This document shows positions 1 to 13,515 of a stretch of DNA of 64,000 nt, in pieces. The notes below the pieces were generated by a model. The model searched no databases, had not been told where the DNA came from, and saw only the letters and a program-made list of their open reading frames with translations. Position 1 is the stretch's first letter, and each line of letters opens with the position of its first letter. The translations under genes were made by a program, and so were the position numbers. Origin of the DNA: Mesostigma viride. Its lineage: Eukaryota > Streptophyta > Mesostigmatophyceae > Mesostigmatales > Mesostigmataceae. The stretch spans positions 351,001 to 415,000 of the forward strand of contig RPFO01001598.1 in assembly GCA_009746045.1 (NCBI GenBank). The letters run 5' to 3'.

Positions 1-40
1 CCTTAATGATACTTTGCCATCCTCATCGCGCCATACTCAC

Positions 41-1282
41 GTGCAGCTCCGCCGCGTCGGTCAACTTGGTCACCACCCCCTCCATCGCCGCCTCCGCCTT
101 GCGCCACGTGGCGTCCGTGACTGGCGCCAGCAGCTGGCCCTGTCCCCAGGGCTCCAGCGTGACGCGCACCAGCACACGCACGTCTGCCGCGCCCGTCACG
201 TTCACCTGCAGCAACCGACGCCAGTGGCCGGTCACATACGCCGAGGGGCCGCCCACCCACGTGACCCCTGCCGCTCCACACAACATGCTGGTCGCTGTCA
301 CGCCCTGGCGTGCCGCGACCACACCAGACTCCACCCTTGATTGGCTGCCGGTATCCGGCTCACCTGGAAACGCCCCCGCGCCCGTGGCAGCCGACGCGGA
401 CGCGCCGCCATCATCCAACGCAGGGCCTGGCTCGGCAGCATCGGCAGCTTCCCCGCCTGCAGAGGCATCCGCGGCGCCGGCACTGGTCACAGAATGATTG
501 CCGGCGCTGCCAGCGGAAGAAATCGTGGCGCTGCCAGCAGAATGAGCTCCCCCCCCCCCAGCCGAGGCAGTCATCGCCGGCGCCAGCAGCGCGCACATCT
601 CCCACCGCATCCTCACATCTCCCCCATGCTCCACCGGCCGCCCCCACCCATCTAGCAAGACCGCACTCAGCGGCAGCCGGTGATGATTGATCACGCGGTG
701 AGGTGACGCGTGCAAGCGGCCCGGGCCAATGCCAGGCAGGGACGAGGATGACGACGAGGGCGGCGCCACGTGGCGGGCCAGCGCGGTGCCATCCGCGACC
801 GCCTTGGCGTTTCCCGCGTCCTCGTCCACGAGGAGCAGGACCTCCCCAGGGACCACACAGGAGACTGGCAGGGTGGCCGTGGCGGACGCCAGGTGGATCT
901 CGGGGCCGGACGGCGAGGCGTGGTGGTTGCCGTCGCCGCCACCTGTGGCGTGGCCCGAGGGGGGGGGCGGGACGGAGATGCCAGAAGTGAAGGTGACGAT
1001 GAAATCACCCAGCCCGACGCACACGAGAAGGAACGTGCGGCCGTCGGTCCCCTTGGTCACCATCAGATCGCCCGCATGAGCGCCCCCATCCTTGCCCGCA
1101 TCAGCGCCCCCATTCTCGCTGCTACGCTTGCCCCCATCCTTGCCGATGGCCAGGGCCACGCTGGCGGACGTCACCACTTCGTAACTGGCCCCCTTGACGA
1201 CGCGCCGCTCGGGCCCACCCCGCAGCTGGACCAGGGACCCACTGCCCAGCAGGAGCACCAGCTGGCCCAGGGGGCGAGGAGA

Positions 1283-1329
<47 letters not shown>

Positions 1330-4300
1330 ATGATGCTGATGCTGATGATGCCAGGCTGGTGGGCGAGTAGCCTCCCTCTCCTCCCAGACCCGCCGCCCCA
1401 CCTTCTTCTGCCAGCAGCAGCGCGGTGTCCAAGCGGCCCGCCACCTTCCCCAGCCCCGCGGCGGCCCCTGTCTCGTGCGCGGCGCGGGGGGACAGGCGGA
1501 CCAGATGCAGCGGGGGATACACATGTACCTGCCACTCGGCCTCCAGGAGAGTCATGGGGAGCGCGCTTGCTGCCCCCCCCTCGCGGCCCCTCTTGTATGA
1601 TGATGGAGTCGTCGTCGTTGTTGACCCCTCACTGCCAGAGGATGACGTCCCGTTGGCGCCACCGCTCACCCAGGGGGCACCGCCCAGGTCCAGGGTCGCT
1701 CGCAGGGTGACCACGCCGGGGGCGACCGCACGGAAGAGCCCGGCCGAGCACCAGAGGCGGTCGGCTCCGTCCCTCAGGGTGCCGACCAGGGACACGACCC
1801 GCACGGGGGCGCCCCCGGACGCCACAACGAGTGCCAACGGAGCCGGTTCTTGCGGGGACGTTTTCTTGCTGCTGCGCATGCTAGCAGAGGTCTCGGCCTC
1901 TCCAGCAGAGCCACCAGCAGCAGCCGCCGCGTGCATGTGAGATCGAACGCCCTCGTGAGATGTGGAGGCGAGGAGGGAGGCGGCGGCGGCGCAAGCCTCG
2001 CCGAGGCCCCCCTCGGGTCGCCCCAGGGACTTTGCCACGCCCGCGTTGGAGGTGTGCCAGTGGACGAGCGGGTCGGCGGCGAGGCAGCTGTGGTAGAGGG
2101 AGCCTGTGTGCGAATGTTGAGGGCAACGAGAGGAGCCACCCAGTAAACGATCCGCGACGTCCTTAGGCGCACAGGGTGCAGAGATTAGGCGTGTCCACTA
2201 CTGTCCGTAGGCGCGTCCACTCCTGTCCGTAGGCGCGTTCACTACTGTCTGTAGGCGCGTCCACTACTGTCTGTAGGCGCGTCCACTACTGTCCGTAGGC
2301 GTGTCCACTACTGTCCGTAGGCGTGTCCACTACTGTCCGTAGGCGTGTCCACTACTGTCTGTAGGCGCGTCCACTACTGTCCGTAGGCGCGTCCACTACT
2401 GTCCGTAGGCGTGTCCACTACTGTCCGTAGGCGTGTCCACTACTGTCCGTAGGCGCGTCCACTACTGTCCGTAGGCGTGTCCACTACTGTCCGTAGGCGT
2501 GTCCACTACTGTCTGTAGGCGCGTCCACTACTGTCCGTAGGCGCGTCCACTACTGTCCGTAGGCGTGTCCACTACTGTCCGTAGGCGTGTCCACTACTGT
2601 CCGTAGGCGTGTCCACTACTGTCCGTAGGCGTGTCCACTACTGTCCGTAGGCGTGTCCACTACTGTCCGTAGGCGTGTCCACTACTGTCCGTAGGCGCGT
2701 CCACTACTGTCCGTAGGCGCGTCCACTACTGTCCGTAGGCGTACGGGGTGCAGAGATTAGAGAGCGTTTGTGCGCAGATACGGAGGAAAGAAAAGGAAGG
2801 AGATGATACCATCCACAGTCGGTGGATTCTGTGATACCAACAAAATGACTAATGCAGTGTCCCATTATTCAAAGTGTATGAACAACATTACGGCGTTGTC
2901 TCGCTGCGGCATCTCCAATCCTTGTGAAAGAACCCATAACCCCCCCTGGCTATTCACATCAGCCAACCTTATCAGCTGTCTCCTCTGGGTCTTCTCTACA
3001 TTGTGCAACTAGCACTTCGGGTTGATGCTGCCACCCTTCTCAATCTATCTTCGCTGGGTGTCCTCCTAACCTAGTGCTGCCACCCCCCGCCCTTCCTATT
3101 CAGGCTAGTGCTGCCATCTGTCGCAGCGTACCGGCGTCGTCGCGTAGCCGTGCGGCGACCAGCAGTGTCTCTCCAATGGCCAAGTCCATGATGGCGTCCT
3201 CCGGCAGGCACAGCTTGGAGGGGGGGGACACGCGTGCGGCGATCTGTGCCCAAGCAAACAAGTGAACATGCACAGACACAGAGGCACACATGCACATGCA
3301 CACATGAACACATATGTCCGTGCATGCACACATGCGCACACATGGACTACTCGGGCAGGCACACGCAGACGCAGACACAGACGCAGACGCACAAGCAGAC
3401 GCAGGCGCGCAAGCGCGAGCAGTGTGAGGATAAACAAGCGAGAAAGAATTGTTGAGCTTTTGCGCCCACACGTGTGTACAGTCATTCACGACTTACGTTG
3501 GGTCGGCTTAAGTTGTTTTCACGCCTTAAGTTGGGTCGCATAGGATTTTGGCATTCTAAGTTCAAAGTAGTGCATAATAGTATGTTTTAGTATATTTAGT
3601 TCAAATCAGTACAATATAGTAGAGTCATAAGTTGGGTTCACGCCTTAAGTTGTGTTGACTCCTCAAAAACCTCGAACCCAACTTAAGGCGTGAATGACTG
3701 TACACACTCTGATAAGCTTGCGTTACAACCACCGCTCAAATGAAACAAACCACCTACGGTTAACTGACAGAGGGGTGGGGAAAAAAGGTCCAATGGGAAA
3801 CGAGCATGCCATGTGGAGCACCAGCAGTCATCGTGGATGCCATCGTAGTGCGAAGCGAGCCAACAAAATCAGTCGCACAGGAGGAAGAACATGAGAGTTT
3901 TCACCTCCTTCATCAAGGCAACACGGGAGAGATGATGCGGGCACCCACTTGCCAGAGACATGCATTACCCCATGAGAAAACACGTCATACAAACTCGACA
4001 GGGTCCATCTAAAAAATTGACTTGATTCGTCTCGGTTCCATCCATCCGCCCGATCCCCTTGTTCACATACTCCGTGTGCCGGTAGTCACCAATCCGTCAC
4101 ACCCCTCTCACCTTGTCCACTTTTAAATTTGTGCCAATAATGAAAAAATTTTGTCCCAACCCACCCACATTCTCCACATTGTGACAAGGTTCCTTCCCAC
4201 CACCCTCACCTTGTCCACATTCCAGGGATCCGAGTGGTGCGCCGCAGCCACATGCGCGTGGCCCACGGCGAGCGCCGCCAGCATCCCCTGCTCCGACACG

Positions 4301-6389
4301 GGCAGCCCCTTCTTGTTGGTGGACGACCAATCGTAGCCGGCGCCACACCCTACAGGGAGGAACGGATCGCCGCAAGGACGCCCCCCCCCCCCCGCCATGC
4401 AACCAGGGGGAACAACAAAACTATGTCAATGGGGTGGTAAATATACGACGGGGTGGTACTACTATAAATATACCATGGGGTGGTACTACTATAAATATAC
4501 CATGGGGTGGCACTACTATAAATATACCATGGGGTGGTACTACTATTAATATACCATGAGGTGTTATATATTCTTTTCAACAGTTGCGTGTAGCCCAGGG
4601 GGGAGGCAAAAGACAAAAGGTCTACAGCAGGGGGGAGGGCTACAGATGCAGCGACGCCTTCGCGGCGGAAAAGGCAGAATGGCTGGTGGCAACCGCTGTC
4701 ACACGGGATTGTGATGGATGGTGAAGATTCATCATCGACAACAAACACGCACCCCCTTTGTGTGAAGAACAGTCTTTTCCCCTTAAAGCATCTGTGATAA
4801 AAAAAATGGCCCCAGCGACTTGGTAAAAAGGAGCCCCATTGGCCGGTGGTAAACAATAGCCCCATCGACTCGTACTACCCCCCAAATGGCTCCCCTCGGG
4901 CACTGTTATGCAAACGCTTCCAGGTTTGAAACACTTAGTGCTCCCGGTGCAAGTATGACCGCCCCCCCTCACCTCCTTGCGCCACCAGCTGCACTTGCTC
5001 GTGGGTCCCTGGCAGCCACGGCAGCCGCAGCTCTGCGATGCCCCCCTTCAAAGCATGCAGCTGCTTGACAAAGGCGCTCGCGGCGGCGGATGCCGCAGCA
5101 TCCTGCAGGGCGTCCGCATCGAGGCCCTTGCCTACAGATCTCTTGCCACCGATGGCGTCGACGATGAGAACGGGGGAACAAGCACTGGTTGGGTCATGGG
5201 GGTGATGGGTGGCGGGAGACAGAACGCAGTCAGAGAGGTTTCTTGTTTTTTGCTAGGGGTGGGGAGGGGCGTGAGGGGTTGAACATGCGCTGAGCGTACA
5301 CGAATGTGCACGTGTCGTGGTGACGCCGGGTGGAAGAGGGGGGAGAGAAAGGGGAGTCGAGTGTCTTTGTTGGTGGGAGTGGGGGTCGCGGGCGGGTGGG
5401 GGGGTGGGAGGACACACAAGGTGGGAAGGGCGGGCGAGGTGCAAAAGGCGCGATCAAGGCGGAAGGTAATCCAGAGCCCGATAGACATAATGAGATATAG
5501 TGTAGAAAAACAAAATTAGTATACATAGTAGTATATATAGTGGTATACATAGTAGTATATATAGTATACATAGTAGTATATAGAGTGCCTTGTGCTGCCA
5601 GGCTTGATCCTTACCTGCCCGTGTCGGATTCTTATTATTGTCTTGAGGGTTCTCCTTGTCGGGGTTTGATTCCCTTCTGTTGCATGCCGTTCTCACCTAC
5701 ATACTTTATCATTCTCAATGAATATACAAAGCATACATACAGGATATACAGATTGGTATTTATTATTCAGCTGAAAATAAACTTAATGATATAGTAGCAT
5801 AGTGCTCAGCTGAAGACGGACATAACGAGATATTCCTAAACTACTGAGCCAGAAATAAACAAATCAACTGCCGGCAGCAGCGACGCATGTCTCGCTACTG
5901 CGGCTAGGACCCCACATCCACTATGGCGATGTGCAAGAAGGCCACACCGACGCACCCACCCACCCACACCCTCTTCTGTCTCTTGCGTTGCTGCCAGCAT
6001 CCCTCACCCGCACTACACGCCCTCTGCCTCCCAATCACACACACATGGCTGCTCGCACTTGACACACATGGCTCCACTCACACATGCGCATGGCTGCCGG
6101 CACAACACCACCGCCATGTCACGTATACAAAAGTTACGCAGTCATGCTAACAGTCGCCCAACCCTGCTGACATATGGCATGCACGTCTCCCCACCACACA
6201 CACGTATGCACGCACACGCACACGCACACGCACACGCACACGCACACGCACACGCACACGCACACGCACACGCACACGCACACGCACACGCACACGCACA
6301 CGCACACGCACACGCACACGCACACGCACACGCACACGCACACGCACACGCACACGCACACGCACACGCACACGCACACGCACACGCAC

Positions 6390-6421
<32 letters not shown>

Positions 6422-9400
6422 GCACACACACAAGACGGTATCCATGCACGCCATGCACGCCATGCACGCCATGCACTCCATACACTCCTTGCACGCCATG
6501 CACGCCATGCACTCCATGCACCCCATGCACGCCATGCACTCCAGGCATGCCCGACTGCTGACGCACGGGACTTACCGCACAGGCCTCTCCGCCTGCAGGA
6601 ACGGCGCTCCCTTGCCGCTTGCCGGCTTGGCCCCCCAGCGCAGCTGCGCTTGGACGATGCCCTCCCCCTCGGCCACGACACGCACGCGCCCCACCAGGGA
6701 CATGCCCAGAGATGCCTCGGCGGCAAACCACACGGGCGCATAGGAGGCCCGAGAGGCAGGGGGGACGAGCGTGACGTTGCCAGTGGCGGCGGCGGTGGGG
6801 AGGGCGTCGAGCGAGGCGGATGCCCGGGTGGCCAGCGCCGCGGATGACAGGATGACACGGGAATTGGTCTCCACCAGCGTGGTGGAGAGCAGGGACGCCC
6901 AGGTGGGTGCCCAGGTGGGCGCGTTGCCCAGGTGCAGGTGGAGCGGCGTGTCCTGCGGGTACATGTATGCCGCCGCCCACATTGTGCCGTCGTTGTTTAG
7001 CACGGAATCACCCAAGGAGCAACCCCCGTCCATGCATTCTTCTGGCCAAGCAATGATCCCGTTGGGTGGCCAAGTAGGCATCCCATTTGGGAGAACGACC
7101 AGTCGTGCTCAACCTCAATGTTTTGCCAGCGCCACGTACACTGCCTCACGTCTACACCAGCTATCCAACTGAAGGGACAGCTGTCAATCAAACGACGTAC
7201 CTTGGACAGCAGGATCAGGTTGTCACTGGAATCCGTCACGTTGATCTCCACCAGGTACTCCCTGCCCTCCACCAGGTACCAGCCGCCCTCGGCCGCACCG
7301 ACCAGCGGCCCGAACGCCAGCTCCTTCCCTTTCTCTCTCCGCCGGGCCACCCCGGTGGCAGATGACGGCAGCGATGATGATGATAACGATGCCGTCGCGG
7401 CCGCGTGCAGCGAGAGAGATATAGCGACGGGGGCGCACACGTGCAGCGTCCCAAGCGCAAAGTGGTCATCGACGCGGGTATCGGTCACGCGGACCTCGGT
7501 ACTGCCGACCGCCACGGTGGACACAAGCCCCGTGGCCGCGTTGATGCTGGCGACGGAGGAGTTGCCCACACTCCACTGGTAGTGGGGTGACGGCATGGGG
7601 ATGGCTGCAAGTATCAGCCCGGGGGGGGAGGGGGGGGATGGCAGGGGGATGGCAGGGGGGTGGCGCGGGGGTGGCAGGGGGTACAGATCAGTACGAAAGG
7701 AGTATCAGGCCACGGACGGCATGCTAAAAGGCAGCAGCATTTAGGTGAGACATGCACTGACGAGTGATGCAAACACAATGCTCTTGCTATTGTACTCACT
7801 AGCTAGGAAAGCTTGTCTTCCTTTCTTCTCCCGCCCCTCCCCCCTCCCCCTCCCCCCTCCCCCTTCCCCCTCCCCCTCCCCCCCCCCTCCCCCTCCCCCC
7901 TCCCCCCTCCCCCCCCCTCCCCCCTCCCCCCCCCCCTCCCCTCCCCCTCCCCTCCCCCCTCCCCCCCCCCCCTCCCCCCTCCCCCTCCCCTCCCCCTCCC
8001 TCCCCCTCCCCTATCAAGGAGACAACTCCCCCCATGCCTAAGCCTGTCGCGTTCGTCTTTCTGCTCGCGTCTCCCATGGCAAGCACATCCGCGTGCCAAC
8101 AGCCTGGACAAGTCCTGATGCCGACATCCCACACACGTAACTGTGCAAATACAATCTAGGCCAAACTGGAGTTTCTGCTTATATTTGTATCAAACCTTTC
8201 AGCATGAGATTAATAATCTTATCAACGTCATCTGTTATCAAACCTAACATGATCTCTATAGGATCTTTCAGCATGAAGTTAACACCTCCCCTGTGCGGCC
8301 AGAGGATGCCGTGCGCGCAACACAAGCCGTCACATGAAACTTCTGATGGAGAGCGTTTGAGCTACGGCACGACAATTAAGCTATTTCCTTAAATTCACCC
8401 CAGCCCCTGTGATTTGATCCAAAACTGATCCCAGTTCACGTATTCCTCCCCAAAGAATCAACCAAACACCTGATCCCAGTTCCCTAACTCTACTCAAAAG
8501 AACCAACCCTGGATCCTTAGATCCACCCACCAACCCCAGTTCTTCAGATCCACCCACCCGCATCGTCCTTCTGCGAGAGGTGCACCGAGTAGGCCACCGC
8601 CGCGCCTGGCAGCACGCACAGGCGCCGGTTGCGGGGCGGCTGGGGCTCCAGAAAGATGGGCTCCACCACCGTGATTTGAAGCGCGTCGCTCAGGCCGTCC
8701 AGGCCCTCCCCCTCCAGGGTGGCCTGCACCCGGGCCTTGCCGGACAGGATGCCCCGCACCTGGATCATGCCGACGCGCGCCGCCTGCCGACGCATCACGA
8801 GAAAAGAAAGAGATGAAGGGGAGAAGGTGGCAAGGATGCGGATACAAGGCAGAATGAAACAGAGAGTGAAAGAGAAGAAAGGGATAAATAGAGGAAGGCA
8901 GGGGAGAAGGTGGCAACGATACGGATACAAGGCAGAATGAAACAGAGAGTGAAAGAGAAGAAAGGGATAAAGAGAGGAAGGCAGGGGAGACGGTGGCAAC
9001 GATACGGATACAAGGCAGAATGAAACAGAGAGTGAAAGAGAAGAAAGGGATAAAGAGAGGAAGGCAGGGGAGACGGTGGCAACGATACGGATACAAGGCA
9101 GAATGAAACAGAGAGTGAAAGAGAAGAAAGGGATAAAGTGAGGAAGGCAGGGGAGACGGTGGTAAGGATATGGGTACGCGGCAAAATGAAAAAGAGAATC
9201 CAAGAGAAGAAGGGAGGAGAGAAGGGACCAAGAATGATGGTACATGGCAGAATGAAAGAATCAAAGAGAAGAAAGAGATAAAAGAGAATATAGGACGGGG
9301 AAAGGGAGCTGGAATACAGGTACTTGGTGACGGTCATCAGCCGTGGTCATGATATCGTACAAATCCAGAGGGAGGAATCAGGTCATGCGATGCAAGGGAT

Positions 9401-12400
9401 GGAGGCAGGTGGGTGGGTGCTGGGGCGATGGAGGACGAGAGGTGATATGCCTCTGGCGCACATAAAGGGAAGTCTGTTTCCCCGATAACAACGTGCCCAT
9501 GAAAACACGCTCTTTCCCATGACCCTGCAGCCCTCGACACCGTCCGGCAGATTGACCAACTGTGGACAATCAAGGAGAGTAACTCCCCCCACCCGAGAAG
9601 AACTTTTCGCTAACAAACCAACTGGAGCTTCATTCTTTATTGACCGAGGAAGGGTAAGAAGGGCGCCCCCCATTCCTCTGTTGCACATCTTTGCACTCGG
9701 CCCCCTCTGTGTCCTTCCACTCACCTCTCTTATCGTGCTTCCCTTCTCTTCGCATCCTTGCACTCACCCCCCTCAACACATGCACTGCTCAAAAGCACAC
9801 TCCTCCCCAATCTTCTCGACTTACCACCCTTGAACCGCCTCAAGACAGACAGAATTCTTGCGATCGATTTAACTTCGTTCACGCCCCATGCATGCGCTAA
9901 TTCTTTGCACTCACGACCCTCGCTTCCCCTTGACCAGCCACGCCCTTTTGGATTAACTTACAAGTAGACTGCGTCACGTGTGCACCCTTTTGGATGGTGT
10001 GTGTGCTTGCAATCTCCCAGGTATCCTCTCAGCCCCCCCCTTTAAAGGTCCTCTCATTCATCACCCTGGAACATCCGCTCACCCACCAAGCTCGCGTGTC
10101 CTTTCACCTTGAAAGACCGTTGCACCCAAACCCCGCGCATGCTCTGTCACTCATCCCGTCCGCGCGCCTTCCCCTGGGACATATCTCACCCACCTTGATG
10201 CGGTCCGGCAGCTCGTCACGCTCTGAGGGCATGCAGCTGGTCACCGTCACCTTCTCCAACACGTCCGCGTCCCTGGGCACTAATGAGCTGATGGCCCAGA
10301 CGATGGTGATGCCCTCCAAGGATGAGAACACGTTCTCCTGCGCATCAAACGCCTGCGCGGTTTGTAGACGAGGTGCATATTGATGCCACCCCACAAGGAG
10401 GAGCAGTGAGACATAGGAACAGCGGACAGAGAAGCGAGCCGGTCCCAGGGTGGGACATAGGATGGGTAAGTTGGTCAGCGACTTGGTAAACACGCGCATT
10501 AGGTTTAGTGAGTGCGTTGGGTGTCGGCAGGGGGATGAGTATTTAAGGTGGGGGACGTAATAATAGAGGTATTATTACTATAAGACATAGAGGAGGAGGA
10601 CATAAGAGATTATGTTGTCGGCAGGGGGATGAACATTTAAGGTGGGGGGGAGTTGGGCAAGTGGGCAGACCTGGCACGCAGGGTGAGGCATCCAAGTAGA
10701 CTGCATACGCTCAGAAGTTGACAGGATTTGTATCATTGCCAAAAGAGCACGTCGCCTTGGTGGACAACCCCAAGAGACACGTGCTAGAAGGCCCCACCAA
10801 CCGGGAGCACTACATGGTGACCTCACAACACAGGTGAGTAAGAAGATGGTGTGAGCTATGATGGGCCACGACTCCTACTAGGCTGTCTACTATCGCTGCT
10901 ACTGCTCGCCCCTGAAAAAAATGTATGGCACGTCCTACGCCCCTGACTACGCTGCTGCTACTGGGCAGTGTCAGTACCACGACCAGGCCTCATTACAGAG
11001 ATCCGATTCCTTTTAGTTGCACCGCTCCAGTGGTGGCCACTCCCCCCCCCTCCCCACATTTCCCCCCAGTGTGCGCACCCCACGTGCATGTAAAACTTGC
11101 CCACACATGAATGAACGGTACAACCCCCACCTGCACGTAGACCTTGCCCACACATGAATGAACAGTCCAACCCCCACCTGCATGTTAACCTTGCCCGCAC
11201 ATGAATGAACCGTCCAACGCCCACCTGGACGTAGATCTTGCCCACGTATCCAAGCCACAGCTTCAGGCTGTGGTGGAACAGCTTGATGCTCGTGATGCGG
11301 TCGAGGTACACGTCGCACTGAAGCACGGAGCGTGTGAACACCTCCTCGGCCACCACGATGGCCATGTGGCGACCGGGGGGCAGCGTGCTACCCTGTGGTG
11401 TGATGGGAGTGGAGCAAGTAAGCCAGCGGGGAAATTAGGGGGGGGGGGATGGAAAGGGGGGAAGGGAGGGGGTAAAGGAAGGGGGTAAAGGAGGGGGGAA
11501 AGGAAGGGGGGAAAGGAAGGGGGAAAGGAAGGGGGAAAGGAAGGGGAAAAGGAAGGGGGGAAAGGAAGGGGGGAAAGGAAGGGGGGAAAGGAAGGGGGGA
11601 AAGGAAGGGGGAAAGGAAGGGGGAAAGGAAGGGGGAAAGGAAGGGGGAAAGGAAGGGGGGAAAGGAAGGGGGAAAGGAAGGGGGGAAAGGAAGGGGGGAA
11701 AGGAAGGGGGGAAAGGAAGGGGGAAAGGAAGGGGGAAAGGAAGGGGGGAAAGGAAGGGGGGAAAGGAAGGGGGGAAAGGAAGGGGGAAAGGAAGGGGGGA
11801 AAGGAAGGGGGGAAAGGAAGGGGGAAAGGAAGGGGGAAAGGAAGGGGGGAAAGGAAGGGGGGAAAGGAAGGGGGGAAAGGAAGGGGGGAAAGGAAGGGGG
11901 GAAAGGAAGGGGGAAAGGAAGGGGGGAAAGGAAGGGGGAAAGGAAGGGGGAAAGGAAGGGGGGAAAGGAAGGGGGGAAAGGAAGGGGGGAAAGGAAGGGG
12001 GAAATGAAGGGGGGAAATGAAGGGGGGAAATGAAGGGGGGAAAGGAAGGGGGGAAAGGAAGGGGGGAAAGGAAGGGGGGAACGGAAGGGCACAGGCGGGC
12101 GCGCCGTTGGGTTAGCGGTGGGAATAAGGAAGAGGGTAATGTATACCGCCAACGGAAGGGAGGCCACACCAGGCATGCCGTTGGTTGAGGCGCGAGCAAG
12201 GGTGCATCTAGGCTGCACAGTTCAGGGGGGGGACCCTGGAAGGGAGCGGGATTCATGGCCCTGGTTGGATGTAGGCCCCAGGAAGGCCATGGAGGCAAGG
12301 TCGCGTGGGGCGCAAGTGGGCAAGGCGTACACAAGGGCTTATTGAGAGAGAATGTGAGCGTGAGGGTTAATTGAGAAACAAGGCATGCGCGAGGGTCTAG

Positions 12401-13515
12401 CGAGACACGAGGTGTGTGCGAGGGTTTATTGAGAAACAAGGCACGCATGAGGGTTTATTTACAAAAATGTGTGTGCGAGGGTTTATTGAGACACGAGGCG
12501 TGTGCGAGGGTCTACTGAGACACGATGTGTTCGCGAGGGTTTATGAGGGACACACGTCTACATGAGGAATTCTGCAAGGACATGTCCCTTAGCATGCATG
12601 GGTGAGCGCACGGAGAAACCAGTCACTCACTCCTTAAGCTGGCAAACATACGGCTAGCACTGTGTCTATAGGCCGCAAGGCCTGTACTTGGAGTGTAGAA
12701 TTAATATTGCAGGCAAAACTGGGAAGCGGCTACACCACAGCAAGCCTTGCACGACATGATCACTGAAGCCCCTAGAGAGTTTCTAAACTTACCGGGTTTT
12801 GCGTGATGATGGCACTGGTCGAGCAGTCATCCGTGCCATTGTATTCCGGCTCTATGACGATGACGTCATTATTTCTTGTGTGCCTGAAGCATTTGGTGGC
12901 AGATCCAGGGGCAAGTTTTGCACAGCAATAAGTGCAGCCCCCCAAAACTACAAAAACTTCCCTGTGCTATCGCGTCATTGGATGCTTGCTTGTGCACCGC
13001 CATCCACAAAGCAATTCCATGTCAATCGCGACGGCTATGGTTGCTGCCAGAGAGCTGTATGGTACGTTGCGCGGATCCACGTGTTTCCAGTCACGAAGCG
13101 CTTCGTACTATCTAAAGAAACTGTGCTGAGCACCACGCGCATAGCTAAGTGACGTTGCCTAGAAGCCTTCTATACTAGTCGCTACGAAACGGCGCTGCAA
13201 CGTCCGTCGCGTTAAAAGATGCAAGTAAATAAAACTGCGAGGGTCGGACATCTCAATTACTGCAGCACCCCTGGCAAGCATAACCGCGTACCATTCAAAG
13301 CAGCCTCCGTGGCCAAAGATGCGGTAGCGAACCCTTGCACTCCCGGTAGTCAAAGGCAAGAGAATGTTAAGGTCGCTAAGCCATGGTGCGGCGGCTTCGC
13401 ATTCCTCGATTTCAAGCTGCACCCCTGCTGCAAAACTCCCGCCAAAGCTAATGAAAAACAATACAAACCCGGCAGCAACAGGCAGCTGCGGGCGGATGCC
13501 CGCAAGTCGCATCAT
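41..13515 (-). CDS. GP210: GP210 nuclear pore membrane glycoprotein, N-terminal portion (11 exons, gene continues past left edge)
   Basis: Large single-pass nucleoporin that lies mostly in the nuclear envelope lumen and anchors the pore ring. Exons in coding order: 13515-13292, 12883-12793, 11392-11225, 10352-10194, 8783-8558, 7604-7201, 6952-6576, 5184-4973, 4349-4210, 3243-3132, 2103-41. All use GT-AG borders and every phase matches. Exon 1 has a signal peptide (about residues 7-30) followed by [10 protein letters not shown] and GCFEW, as in plant GP210. Later family landmarks are [50 protein letters not shown] (BIG2-like domain), [18 protein letters not shown] and CGAGYDWSS. Exon 11 (687 codons) holds Ala/Ser/Gly low-complexity insertions, including a poly-Ala run from a CTG repeat at 1284-1320. 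The transmembrane segment and C-terminus are not in the window. The exon 6/7 junction is the least certain: a short extra exon near 7000-7140 is possible. Confidence 0.88.
2186..2745. repeat. 22-bp minisatellite, about 25 copies
   Basis: Near-identical units of GTGTCCACTACTGTCCGTAGGC, varying mainly at one C/T position (GCGTCC or GTGTCC). It lies in the GP210 intron between the exons ending at 3132 and starting at 2103. A short direct repeat, GGGTGCAGAGATTAG, bounds the array on both sides (about 2175 and 2744). Confidence 0.95.
3479..3700. mobile_element. TA-flanked MITE (Tc1/mariner-like), copy 1
   Basis: A 222-bp element with inverted termini CAGTCATTCACG...CGTGAATGACTG, flanked by TA on both sides. 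Internal AACCCAACTTAAGGCG-type motifs occur as inverted and direct repeats. The TA target and CAGT terminus suggest a Tc1/mariner-type MITE. It sits in a GP210 intron and has no coding capacity. A second copy lies at 13775-14008. Confidence 0.8.
4425..4566. repeat. 28-bp tandem repeat in GP210 intron
   Basis: About five imperfect copies of a unit containing GGGGTGGTACTACTATAAAT and ATACCATG. It lies in the intron upstream (in gene direction) of the exon 4349-4210. No function visible. Confidence 0.8.
6205..6545. repeat. CACACG hexamer array followed by a 9-bp CATGCACGC array
   Basis: About 37 copies of CACACG run from about 6205 to 6432. Immediately after them come about ten imperfect copies of CATGCACGC (about 6443-6545). 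The array lies in a GP210 intron and ends about 30 bp from the exon boundary at 6576. Confidence 0.93.
7828..8020. repeat. C-rich low-complexity tract (CCCCCT-type)
   Basis: An almost pure run of CCCCTCC/CCCCCT units in a GP210 intron. The minus strand, which is the transcribed sense, is G-rich with many G-runs of 4-6 and could form G-quadruplexes in the pre-mRNA. A weaker G-rich stretch follows at 7620-7685 near the next acceptor. Confidence 0.9.
8818..9250. repeat. 83-bp tandem repeat, about 5 copies
   Basis: Units begin with GGGGAGA(A/C)GGTGGCAA at 8818, 8901, 8984, 9067 and about 9150, giving an exact 83-bp period. The last copy is degenerate. It starts about 30 bp upstream (gene sense) of the acceptor of the exon 8783-8558. 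Confidence 0.9.
11441..12076. repeat. 12/13-bp purine minisatellite (GGGGGGAAAGGAA), about 50 copies
   Basis: Long array of GGGG(G)GAAAGGAA, drifting to GGGGGGAAATGAA near the right end. It sits in a GP210 intron just upstream (gene sense) of the acceptor at 11393, so the transcribed strand is a long polypyrimidine tract (CCTTTCCCCC) leading to the splice site. Confidence 0.93.
12330..12565. repeat. Imperfect ~41-bp repeat, about 5 copies
   Basis: Repeating phrases GCGAGGGTTTATTGAGA and CACGAGGTGTGTGCGAGGG at about 40-bp spacing, in the GP210 intron between exons 12883-12793 and 11392-11225. Confidence 0.7.

Noticed and set aside
6..1940. Plus-strand frames over the first 2 kb
   Set aside because: Shadows of the 687-codon GP210 exon on the minus strand, which has family similarity and correct splice sites.
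2186..2745. CRISPR-like array (also 34-bp array at 39768 and 42-bp array at 32067)
   Set aside because: Head-to-tail units without unique spacers in an intron-rich eukaryotic genome; no cas genes.
4350..4865. Minus frame with TTPWYIYSS repeats
   Set aside because: 28-bp intronic tandem repeat plus flank, no family similarity.
6059..6980. Long His/Ala, Cys/Val and Arg/Val frames
   Set aside because: Translations of the CACACG hexamer array; only the GP210 exon 6952-6576 within this range is supported.
6953..7107. Upstream extension of GP210 exon 7 to about 7107 ([12 protein letters not shown])
   Set aside because: Open frame, but every AG upstream gives the wrong phase; the acceptor at 6953 is in phase. 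Not fully excluded.
12799..13152. Plus-strand 117-codon frame
   Set aside because: Antisense to GP210 exon 12883-12793; no domain, and the minus strand matches plant GP210.
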